64,000 bases of DNA from RPRB01 sp035501615 (lineage in GTDB: Bacteria > Myxococcota > Myxococcia > Myxococcales > Myxococcaceae). Under the pieces are notes generated by a model. That model worked only from the letters and a program-made list of their open reading frames with translations. It was not told the DNA's origin and searched no databases. The position numbers and the translations under genes were made by a program. Within the stretch, counting starts at the first letter, position 1. Each line of letters starts with the position of its first letter. This document shows positions 1 to 8,146 of this stretch, in pieces. The stretch lies in the NCBI GenBank assembly GCA_035501615.1, contig DATJVY010000008.1:7534-71533 (forward strand), given 5' to 3'.

Positions 1-188
1 GAGACGTCGAGCTTCCGGGCCACCATCTCCATCCCATCGGGTGGGAGCCATCCCTTCATCGACTGCAACAGGTGCAGGGCGGGAAGCATGGCCGCGCTCT
101 TCCGGTCGGACGGGTAGTGCGAGAGAATTTCCGCGAGCCGGTCGTCGAAGACCCGCTGCTCTTCGGCCGTCAGAAGGGGCGAGGCCAT
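1..188 (-). CDS. nuoE: NADH-quinone oxidoreductase subunit E (NuoE), N-terminal part
   Basis: This is the beginning of a minus-strand gene whose 3' end lies outside the window; about 62 residues are visible. The ATG is at 188-186. The translation runs through ILSHYPSDRKSAAMLPALHL and then MKGWLPPDGMEMVARKL, which is the N-terminal helical region of the 24 kDa thioredoxin-like subunit of complex I. The four Cys that bind the 2Fe-2S cluster would be downstream and are not visible. NuoE works with NuoF and NuoG in the peripheral arm that oxidises NADH. It is divergent from the PilZ-receiver gene at 245. Confidence 0.85.
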   Translation of the reverse strand, partial: MASPLLTAEEQRVFDDRLAEILSHYPSDRKSAAMLPALHLLQSMKGWLPPDGMEMVARKLDV

Positions 189-200
189 GGGGCCCGCGCT

Positions 201-229
201 TCGTAAGGGACGACCGAACCGCTTGTCAA
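201..229 (-). promoter_or_regulatory. possible sigma70-type promoter for nuoE
   Basis: On the minus strand a perfect -35 hexamer TTGACA (224-229) is followed after 17 bases by TTACGA (201-206), which is a poor -10. It lies 13 bases upstream of the nuoE ATG. The -35 match and spacing are seen; the assignment is tentative. Confidence 0.3.
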
Positions 230-244
230 CGATAGGGATTCCTC

Positions 245-982
245 ATGGCCACGGAAGACAAGCGAGCCGATCCGCGCGCCCCGTTCGTGCTCCGGGTGAA
301 CTTCCGTGATCGTGGAGATTGCCTCGATGCCACGGAGAATCTCTCCCGGGGCGGGCTCTTCGTTCAGACCTCGGAGCGCTTCGAGCTGGGGCAGAACGTC
401 GAGCTGTCGGTGGGCTTCCCCGGGCTGCTCGCGCCGGTCGCACTCCGGGGCGAGGTGGTCTGGGTGAGGCCGCCACGCGAGGACAGCTCGGGCGGGGTGG
501 GCATCCGGGTGGCCGCCGAGGAGGACCGCCGGCGGCTCGACGCGGTGCTCGGCGGGCGCTCCGGCCCTCCGGCGCAGGTTCCCCAGGGCGGCTACCGGGT
601 GCTGCTGGTGGAGGACAACCCGCTGGTGGTCGAGATGTACAGCTACGTCCTCAAGAAGCTCGCCACCTCCGAGCTCCGCGGGAAGGTGCCGATGGAGGTG
701 CACTTCGCGCCCGACGGGCACGCGGCGCTCGAGGCGCTGCTCCAGGACCGCTTCCACCTCGTGCTCACCGACCTCTACATGCCGGTGATGGACGGCTTCG
801 TCCTGGTGCAGAAGATGAAGTCCGACCCCGGGCTGCGCGACATCCCTGTCGTGGCGATCAGCGGAGGTGGGCGCGAGGCGGAGTCGCGCGCCAGAAGCGA
901 AGGTGTGGAGGTGTACCTCCGGAAGCCGGTGAAGTTTGCCGAGGTCCTGGAGACGGTGAAGCGCCTCTTGCGGATCAGCTAA
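245..982 (+). CDS. PilZ domain / response regulator receiver fusion protein
   Basis: The protein has 245 residues. Residues ~7-95 are a PilZ domain with both cyclic-di-GMP-binding signatures: RADPR (Arg7/Arg11) and N-x-S-x-x-G (Asn32, Ser34, Gly37). Residues ~117-245 are a receiver domain with the acidic pair Glu123/Asp124, phospho-acceptor Asp176 in TDLYMPVMDG and Lys227. There is no output domain beyond these two, so it probably couples phosphorylation to c-di-GMP sensing through protein contacts. The start is the ATG at 245; no strong ribosome-binding site is seen. It lies 28 bases upstream of the kinase-like gene and is probably co-transcribed with it. Confidence 0.88.
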   Translation: MATEDKRADPRAPFVLRVNFRDRGDCLDATENLSRGGLFVQTSERFELGQNVELSVGFPGLLAPVALRGEVVWVRPPREDSSGGVGIRVAAEEDRRRLDAVLGGRSGPPAQVPQGGYRVLLVEDNPLVVEMYSYVLKKLATSELRGKVPMEVHFAPDGHAALEALLQDRFHLVLTDLYMPVMDGFVLVQKMKSDPGLRDIPVVAISGGGREAESRARSEGVEVYLRKPVKFAEVLETVKRLLRIS

Positions 983-1010
983 GCTCGAACGCCCACTCTC
1001 GGATACCGGA

Positions 1011-2327
1011 ATGACGACCGCGACACGAGCGAGCCTCAACCGCGACACGGTGAGCGGCGAGGCCCTCTTCATCCTCAAGAACCTGCGCGAGAACCACAAG
1101 CAGGGGCGCTCCAACAAGCTCGCCGAGGTGAAGACCGCCCTCGAGCCCGCGGTGAGCCTGGAGTTCGACGCGTACTTCTTCTTCCTCCGCAAGTTCCACT
1201 ACATCGCGATGGACCGCGAGGCGCAGCTCAAGCTGACCGACTCCGGCGAGCGCGTCGTGGACGGAGCGGACCTGGACCGCTTCTCGGGCGAAGTGGGCGA
1301 GTTCTTCAGCGAGCAGCTGGCGCCGGTCGACGAACCGATCAACGACGGCCCGCTCCCCTTCGAGACCGACGCCGTGACCGACGACCTCACCGTGGAGACC
1401 GCCGAAGTGACTCCTCCTCCTGCCCCGGCACCCGCCCGTCCCCTCCGTCGTGCCGCCGCTCCCGCCGCCGACGGCGGTGGCGACCTCGATGGCCGCTACG
1501 CCCGGGGCGAGTCCATCGGCGGCGGTCCGCTCGGCTCGGTGTTCAAGGGCAAGCAGCTCGCGCTCGGCACCGAGGTGTGCATCAAGGAACTGAAGGACAT
1601 CTTCGGCTACTTCTCCTTCCTCCAGCGCGGCGAGGTGCTGAAGCGGCTGAAGCGCGAGCTCTGCGCCCAGGCGCAGGTGCGGCACCCGGCGGTGGTCGCC
1701 ATCGTCGATCAGGCCATCGACGGCGCGCGGCCCTACGTGGTGATGGAGCTCCTCCAGGGCTCGCTCCGCGACCGCCTGGAGAAGGCCGGTGGGAAGAGCC
1801 TGCCCGTGGGCCCGTCGATCCGGACCTTCCTCCAGCTCTCCTACGCGCTGCGCGCCGCGCACGCCTCGGGGCTCACCCACCACAACCTCAAGCCGGAGAA
1901 CGTGCTCTACGACGGGTACGGGAACGCCAAGCTCGGTGACTTCGGGCTCTCCCGGGTCATCGAGGTCGAGCCGGGCAAGGGCCTGCCCCAGGTCTTCGTG
2001 GGGACCGGGTCGCTCAGCTACCTCGCCCCGGAGCTCATCACCCGCAAGGACGCCGGCCCCGCGTCCGACGTCTACGGCCTCGGCATCCTCCTCTACGAGA
2101 TGCTCACCGGCGGGATCCCCGGACGGCGCTCGCCGCTGCCCTCGGAGCTGAACCCCGAGGTCCCGAGCAAGCTCGACCCCATCTTCGACAAGATGACGCA
2201 GGACCGGCGCGAATCGCGCTACCCCGACTTCGACGCCATGCTGGACGAGTTCTACGGCGCGTTCAGCGACGGCGAGTACCTCCACCGCGGTGACCTGGTC
2301 CTTTCTTCAGAGCCCCCCCGAGCCTGA
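1011..2327 (+). CDS. Ser/Thr protein kinase-fold protein, probable pseudokinase
   Basis: The protein has 438 residues. Residues ~1-105 form an unrecognised N-terminal domain, followed by a Pro/Ala-rich linker and a kinase fold at ~162-425. The Gly-rich loop (IGGGPLGSVFKG) and Lys192 (VCIKELK) are present and the DFG motif is intact (Asp310). The catalytic loop, however, reads THHNLKPEN, so the HRD Asp is replaced by Asn292. In Hanks kinases that Asp is the catalytic base, so ATP may bind while phosphotransfer is weak or absent. No membrane segment is seen. It follows the PilZ-receiver gene and overlaps the next gene if the upstream GTG of that gene is used. Confidence 0.85.
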   Translation: MTTATRASLNRDTVSGEALFILKNLRENHKQGRSNKLAEVKTALEPAVSLEFDAYFFFLRKFHYIAMDREAQLKLTDSGERVVDGADLDRFSGEVGEFFSEQLAPVDEPINDGPLPFETDAVTDDLTVETAEVTPPPAPAPARPLRRAAAPAADGGGDLDGRYARGESIGGGPLGSVFKGKQLALGTEVCIKELKDIFGYFSFLQRGEVLKRLKRELCAQAQVRHPAVVAIVDQAIDGARPYVVMELLQGSLRDRLEKAGGKSLPVGPSIRTFLQLSYALRAAHASGLTHHNLKPENVLYDGYGNAKLGDFGLSRVIEVEPGKGLPQVFVGTGSLSYLAPELITRKDAGPASDVYGLGILLYEMLTGGIPGRRSPLPSELNPEVPSKLDPIFDKMTQDRRESRYPDFDAMLDEFYGAFSDGEYLHRGDLVLSSEPPRA

Positions 2328-2892
2328 GCCGATCGGCCCCGTGGCGGTCGTCGACCCCGAGCTCCTCACCGGCGCGCGCCTGCTGACGGGCGGGTCGTGG
2401 CGCGCGGCGCACGAGGCGTTCGAGTCCGCCTGGCGGCGAACGGAAGGAGAGCCGCGTCCGCTGTTCCAGGCGCTGGCGCAGCTCGCGGCCGCGCTTCTCA
2501 AGTGGAGCGACGGTCGGCGCGAGCCGGCGGCCACGTTGCTCGGACGCGTCCGGGGGCGGCTGGAGGGCCTTCCCTCGCGGGTGTCGCGGGTGGAGGTGGA
2601 CGCGCTCGAGTCCGCGGTGCTCGAGCTCGAGGAGCGCCTCCAGCACGGCGACCCGGCCCCGGAACGGTTCCACCTCCCGCTCGACGGGCGGCGTCCGGTG
2701 CCGGTCGACCGGGTCGGGCTGGGCGCCGTCTGCCCCTACTGCGGCGAGCAGGTGATGGTGCACGTCGAGTCGACCGGGGTGTCCATCGAGGCCTACGTCG
2801 AGGACTGCCCGGTCTGCTGCCGGCCCTGGGCTGTTCACGTGGAGCGGGGCCTATCAGGACCCTCCGTGAAACTGGCCCGTGAGGACGACTGA
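2290..2892 (+). CDS. DUF309-like / CPXCG cysteine-rich fusion protein
   Basis: There are 200 residues from the GTG at 2290, overlapping the kinase-like gene by 38 bases. An in-frame GTG at 2341 would remove the overlap and is equally possible. Residues ~25-125 resemble DUF309, a small helical family (AHEAFESAWRR, LFQALAQLAAALLKW). Residues ~147-185 are a cysteine-rich zinc-knuckle-like domain with CPYCG and DCPVCCRPW, typical of the CPXCG family that normally exists as a free ~65-residue protein. I infer metal binding by the four core cysteines; no function is known. Confidence 0.75.
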   Translation: MTWSFLQSPPEPEPIGPVAVVDPELLTGARLLTGGSWRAAHEAFESAWRRTEGEPRPLFQALAQLAAALLKWSDGRREPAATLLGRVRGRLEGLPSRVSRVEVDALESAVLELEERLQHGDPAPERFHLPLDGRRPVPVDRVGLGAVCPYCGEQVMVHVESTGVSIEAYVEDCPVCCRPWAVHVERGLSGPSVKLAREDD

Positions 2893-2908
2893 TCCGGGGC
2901 TCGATCGA

Positions 2909-2923
2909 AGGTGTTTGACACCT
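2909..2923. promoter_or_regulatory. small perfect dyad containing TTGACA
   Basis: AGGTGT-TTG-ACACCT is a perfect 6-bp inverted repeat with a 3-base centre. It lies 16 bases after the stop of the DUF309/CPXCG gene and about 60 bases before the bactofilin-like gene. The right half includes a perfect -35-like TTGACA, but no -10 is visible at the expected spacing. It could be an operator or a short terminator-like hairpin. Confidence 0.3.
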
Positions 2924-2981
2924 CCCGGGCAATCGTCCCCGGGCCGGAGCGTCTTCCGGGCGCTCCGTCCGGAGGTGGTCC

Positions 2982-3461
2982 GTGGTCCGTCCGCTCCTGG
3001 TCTTCCTCGCCGTCGCGGCCTCCCTCCCCGCGCTGGCCGAGGACTGCGTCGTCACCGCGGGGCCCCATGACCGGGTGAGCCGGGGCAAGGACGTCGTCGT
3101 CGAGGCCGGCGAGTCCCTCGAGAACGCGGTCTCCCTGGACGGGGACGTCATCCTCAGGCGCGGCGCCCGCGTCAAGTCGGCGGTGGCAGTGAACGGCAAC
3201 CTGGTCCTCGAGGCCGGCTCCAAGGTCACCGGGACCGCGGCCGCCTTCGGCGGGAAGATCAAGATCGGGCCGGGCGCGAAGATCTCCGGCAGCCGCCTCC
3301 AGCTCTCCGATCGGATCGAGCTTCGAGGCGAGAACGGCCAGGACGTCGGCCTCCAGCTCTCCATCGGCGGCCACGACCTCTCGACGCTCCTGGTGTCGAA
3401 GCTGGTCGAGAAGGCGCGGAGCTGCCGCATCGAGCCCGGCTCGGGCGACGTCCGTCTCTAG
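2982..3461 (+). CDS. secreted bactofilin-like (polymer-forming) protein
   Basis: The 159-residue protein starts at a GTG preceded by a strong GGAGG (2971-2975). Residues 1-19 are a typical signal peptide ending in ALA. The rest is a run of short beta-strand turns with regular Gly/Ala and Val/Ile spacing (DGDVILRRGARV, NGNLVLEAGSKV, GGKIKIGPGAKI), the right-handed beta-helix pattern of polymer-forming/bactofilin proteins. Cytoplasmic bactofilins lack a signal peptide, so this is an exported relative. One Cys lies just after the signal sequence and another near the C-terminus. It is convergent with the regulator at 3478. Confidence 0.75.
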   Translation: MVRPLLVFLAVAASLPALAEDCVVTAGPHDRVSRGKDVVVEAGESLENAVSLDGDVILRRGARVKSAVAVNGNLVLEAGSKVTGTAAAFGGKIKIGPGAKISGSRLQLSDRIELRGENGQDVGLQLSIGGHDLSTLLVSKLVEKARSCRIEPGSGDVRL

Positions 3462-3477
3462 GGACGGACCGGACTGC

Positions 3478-4062
3478 TCAGCCGGTCGCCTTCTTCCCCA
3501 GGGCCAGCGGCACGCGGAACAGCTCGAGCAGCGTCTCCACCTCCACCGGCTTGGCCAGGCAGGCCACCGCCCCGGCCTTGAGCGACTGCTCTACCAGCTC
3601 GGGACTGTGTCGCCCGGTCATCGTGATCAGCCGCACGCCCTCCAGCGACTTCCGGGCCCGGATCTTCCGGCAGACCTCGAACCCGTCCATGTCCGGCATG
3701 TTCAGGTCGATGAGCATCCCGTGGGGCTTCAGCTCCGACACCAGGAGCAGCGCCTCCACCCCGCTGGAGGTCGTGGTCAGCTCCACCTCCGAGGCGTGCG
3801 ACTTGAAGGCCCGGCGCATCGCATCGAGCACCGGCTTCTCGTCGTCCACCACGAGGATCTTCACCGAGCCGCTCCCCAGCTCCTCGGGCAGAGGCATCTG
3901 GTGTGCAATGAGGAAGCTCCGCAGATCTCCACTCCGGACCCGCCGATGGCCACCCGGTGTCCGGAAGGCGAGCAGGATGCCGCGATCGATCCACTTGCTC
4001 ACGGTGGACGGGTCGACCTGGAGCAGACGACTGATGTCGTGGGTCGTGTAGAGCTGGTCCAT
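3478..4062 (-). CDS. MerR/excisionase-type helix-turn-helix protein with C-terminal receiver domain
   Basis: The protein has 194 residues. Residues 1-53 are a winged helix-turn-helix of the MerR/BldC/excisionase kind (YTTHDISRLLQVDPSTVSKW, then the wing TPGGHRRVRSGDL). Residues ~66-190 are a receiver with Asp73/Asp74, phospho-acceptor Asp119 (LIDLNMPDMDG) and Lys171. The order DNA-binding domain then receiver is the reverse of most response regulators. No cognate histidine kinase is adjacent. It lies downstream of kdsA on the same strand after a 149-base gap containing a hairpin, so it is probably a separate transcription unit. Confidence 0.85.
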   Translation of the reverse strand: MDQLYTTHDISRLLQVDPSTVSKWIDRGILLAFRTPGGHRRVRSGDLRSFLIAHQMPLPEELGSGSVKILVVDDEKPVLDAMRRAFKSHASEVELTTTSSGVEALLLVSELKPHGMLIDLNMPDMDGFEVCRKIRARKSLEGVRLITMTGRHSPELVEQSLKAGAVACLAKPVEVETLLELFRVPLALGKKATG

Positions 4063-4156
4063 GCGGCTCTTCTCCCCCGGGTCACCGCGAAGAGCCGATA
4101 CACGTCAGGAAGTTGCAGCGTCGTCAAGCGGCCTGGCCTGGGCACTCCGGAGCATC

Positions 4157-4178
4157 CGGCTCCGTGCCGCCGGAGCCG
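4157..4178 (-). terminator. stem-loop downstream of kdsA
   Basis: A perfect 8-bp GC-rich stem with a 6-base loop (CGGCTCCG, loop, CGGAGCCG) sits 34 bases after the kdsA stop on the minus strand. No T-run follows it, so it may stabilise the mRNA 3' end or act with Rho rather than being a classical terminator. Confidence 0.35.
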
Positions 4179-4211
4179 CGAATTTCAGCCGGGCGAAAGG
4201 CGAATCCGAGG

Positions 4212-5023
4212 TCAGGTTTGACCGAGCGCCCGGCGGATCGCCACCACCTGGCCGAGCAGCGCCTCGGTCATCGCCGGAGTCAGGGAGGAGGGCCCATCGC
4301 ACGGCGCAACGTCCGGATTCTCGTGCACTTCCAGGAAGATCGCGTCCACGCCGGCCGCCACCGCCGCCCGCACGAGCACCGGGACGAACTGCCGCTCTCC
4401 GCCGCTGGTCCCCCCCGCCGCCGAGGGCAGCTGCACCGAGTGCGTCCCGTCGAAGCAGACGGTCAGCCCGGCCCCCCGCATCAAAGACAGACCGCGCATG
4501 TCCACAATCAGGTTGTGATAGCCGAACGAGGCGCCCCGCTCGGTCACCAGCACGTTGGGGTTGCCGGCCTCGATGGCCTTCCGGGCCGCCTGGACCATGT
4601 CCAGCGGGGCCACGAACTGCCCCTTCTTGAGGTTCACTCCCCGGCCGGTCCTGGCCACCGCCACCACCAGGTCCGTCTGCCGGCAGAGGAAGGCGGGGAC
4701 CTGAAGGACGTCCACCACCTCCGCGACCGGTGCCACCTGGGCGACCTCGTGCACGTCGGTGAGCACCGGGACCCGGGCCCGCTCCTTCACCCGGGCGAGG
4801 ATCCGGAGGCCCTCCACCAGCCCCGGCCCGCGGAAGGAGCTCCCGCTGGTGCGGTTGGCCTTGTCGAAGCTGCACTTGAAGACGTAGCCCACGCCGTGCC
4901 GCGCCGCGAGGTCCGCCAGGAGAATCGCGTGGCGGAGCGCGTGCTCCTCGCTCTCGATGACGTCGGGGCCGGCGATGAGGAGGAGTCGCTGCCCCTCGCC
5001 CACCTTCATCCCCGCGAGCTCAA

Positions 5024-5027
<4 letters not shown>
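4212..5027 (-). CDS. kdsA: 3-deoxy-8-phosphooctulonate (KDO-8-P) synthase
   Basis: The 271-residue protein is a TIM-barrel DAHP/KDO8P synthase that condenses PEP with arabinose-5-phosphate for lipopolysaccharide KDO. Family motifs are clear: KCSFDKANRTS, LQVPAFLCRQTDL, GQFVAPLDM, FDGTHSVQLP, GTSGGERQFV. Metal-ligand positions of the metal-dependent class are kept at His196, Glu233 and Asp244. The remaining ligand position, Cys in metal-dependent enzymes and Asn in metal-independent ones, is Asp22 here (IAGPDVIES). The ATG overlaps the pyrG stop by 4 bases, indicating translational coupling. Confidence 0.93.
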
Positions 5028-6646
<1,619 letters not shown>

Positions 6647-6703
6647 GGGGATATTCCATGTGCCAAGATCCGGGCGCGGCGTCAATCCGACGAGAGATTC
6701 GCC

Positions 6704-6905
6704 TCAGCGGAGGGCGATGCTGGCCGAGGCGATGGTGGTGCTCAGCCGGCAGGTGCCGGGCGGCGCTCCCTGGGGCCTCCGTGGTCCGCACCGCGGCGCT
6801 GACCGAGCCGTCCTCCTGGGTGATGAGGGCATAGCACTCCTTCCGCAGCGGATGCGCCAGGGGTCGCCACACGCCACCTGGGCCTCCACGGTCACGTAGG
6901 GATAG
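6704..6905 (-). pseudogene. frame-disrupted remnant of a small hypothetical protein gene
   Basis: On the minus strand coding-like sequence changes frame and returns. YPYVTVEAQVACGDPWR (about 6905-6855) is in one frame. PLRKECYALITQEDGSVSAA followed by VRTTEAPG (about 6851-6769) is in the next frame. GTCRLSTTIASASIALR with its stop (6757-6704) is back in the first. The middle stretch has high G/C third positions only in the second frame. This suggests two compensating indels, either real decay or sequencing error. The family is not recognised. It lies just upstream of pyrG; the rest of the 6647-7062 interval holds nothing else I recognise. Confidence 0.5.
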
Positions 6906-7062
6906 CTGTCGGCGCCTTACCAGGAGGTGCTCCGGACCGGGTGGGTTCATGTCGGTGGGCAAGGGAGAATCCGCAGTGCGCACGCGGACCAGGCGACCAG
7001 GGGGGGTGGCAGGCAGCGGACAGAGGAGGAGGAAGGGGCGCCGCCCAGGCAAGGGCCGTGCG

Positions 7063-7848
7063 ATGCTGGGTCGGATGCTGGCACTGCACGCCGCGCTCGC
7101 CACCTGGCTCGCGGCCACACCCGTCGCCGCGGCGCCGGTCACCACCGCCGAGTTCCTCCGCCAGGCCATGGACCAGGAACGGGCCCTCGCGCGGTGCACC
7201 GCCTGGGTCGAGTCGCAGCACGCCATGGAGTTCGACGGGAGCGGCAACATCAAGCCCGGCCGCGAGCTCAGCGTGGTCCGCCGCTTCCTCGGCCTCGCGC
7301 CCGCGCAGCGCATCGACATCATCTCCGCCCGGCGCTCCGGCCAGGACGTGGCCGAGGAGATGCGGAAGCAGCAGAAGTTCGCCTCCGAGACCCAGAAGTT
7401 CCGCTCGCCCTTTCACCCCGACTCGCGGCCGCTCTACATGTTCATCCGCGCCGACGCCACGCCGTCCGAGCCGATGCGCCTCAGCTTCCACCCCACCTAC
7501 GCGCACCGCGACGACCCGCAGCTCTTCGAGGGCACCGCGCTCCTCGATCGCGGCACCGGCCGCCTCCTCGAGTGGACCGCACACCTCGTCAACCCGCCGA
7601 CGTTCGTCACCAAGGCCGAGGTCCAGGTGAAGTACGCCGCCCGCGTGGGCCTGCTCGCCGCCCGCTCCGAGGTCAGCGTGGCGATCGAAGGAGGGCTCTT
7701 CTTCTACAAGCGCCGGGGCCGGATGGACTTCCGCTACAGCGACTACAGTTGCCCCGAGTCGATGCCCCCGCCCGAGCCGGCGGTGGCCGCTCCGCGGGAC
7801 ACGCCGGCCGAGCCGCCCTCCGCCGCGCGGGCCGACCGGGGCTCCTGA
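7063..7848 (+). CDS. exported protein of unknown function
   Basis: About 261 residues from the ATG at 7063; a second ATG at 7075 and a 38-residue Arg-rich upstream extension are also open, but only these ATGs give a clean signal peptide (LHAALATWLAATPVAAA). The mature part has no repeat or membrane segment. It includes a long charged helix region and an FFYKRRGRMDFRYSDYSCPE segment near the end, followed by a Pro/Ala-rich tail of ~30 residues. I do not recognise the family. It ends 6 bases before the stop of the convergent small membrane protein gene. Confidence 0.7.
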   Translation: MLGRMLALHAALATWLAATPVAAAPVTTAEFLRQAMDQERALARCTAWVESQHAMEFDGSGNIKPGRELSVVRRFLGLAPAQRIDIISARRSGQDVAEEMRKQQKFASETQKFRSPFHPDSRPLYMFIRADATPSEPMRLSFHPTYAHRDDPQLFEGTALLDRGTGRLLEWTAHLVNPPTFVTKAEVQVKYAARVGLLAARSEVSVAIEGGLFFYKRRGRMDFRYSDYSCPESMPPPEPAVAAPRDTPAEPPSAARADRGS

Positions 7849-7853
7849 GCGAC

Positions 7854-8114
7854 TCACCCGCGCGGTGGCGCGTCGCTCCCCAGCGCCGCCGCCGCCGTCG
7901 TCGAGTACTCCCGGACCAGCACCGCCGCGCCGAGCACGAAGGCGAGCACGAAGCCGCCGACCGTCAGCACCACGCTGCGCTCCTCCCACCGGCCTCTCCA
8001 GCAGCGGAGCATCTCCCCTGCACCGGTCTTCACCGCCGACTCCTCCTGCACGCGCCCGGGGCCGCCCCCGGAGGCGCGACGGAGGTACCGGCGCTCCCGG
8101 TTGACGTGCAGCAT
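7854..8114 (-). CDS. small single-pass membrane protein
   Basis: This 86-residue protein has a basic N-terminal half (VNRERRYLRRASGG and RCWRGRWEER) and one hydrophobic helix at ~49-68 (VVLTVGGFVLAFVLGAAVLV), with a short polar tail. It is predicted to sit in the inner membrane. The ATG at 8114 gives the shortest sensible protein; a longer upstream reading frame would run antisense into the divergent phospholipase D gene. No family is recognised. The start lies 32 bases from the divergent GTG at 8147, so the two probably share a control region. Confidence 0.55.
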   Translation of the reverse strand: MLHVNRERRYLRRASGGGPGRVQEESAVKTGAGEMLRCWRGRWEERSVVLTVGGFVLAFVLGAAVLVREYSTTAAAALGSDAPPRG

Positions 8115-8146
8115 CGAGTCGGTGAAATGGAGATCGCGGAGGCGAC

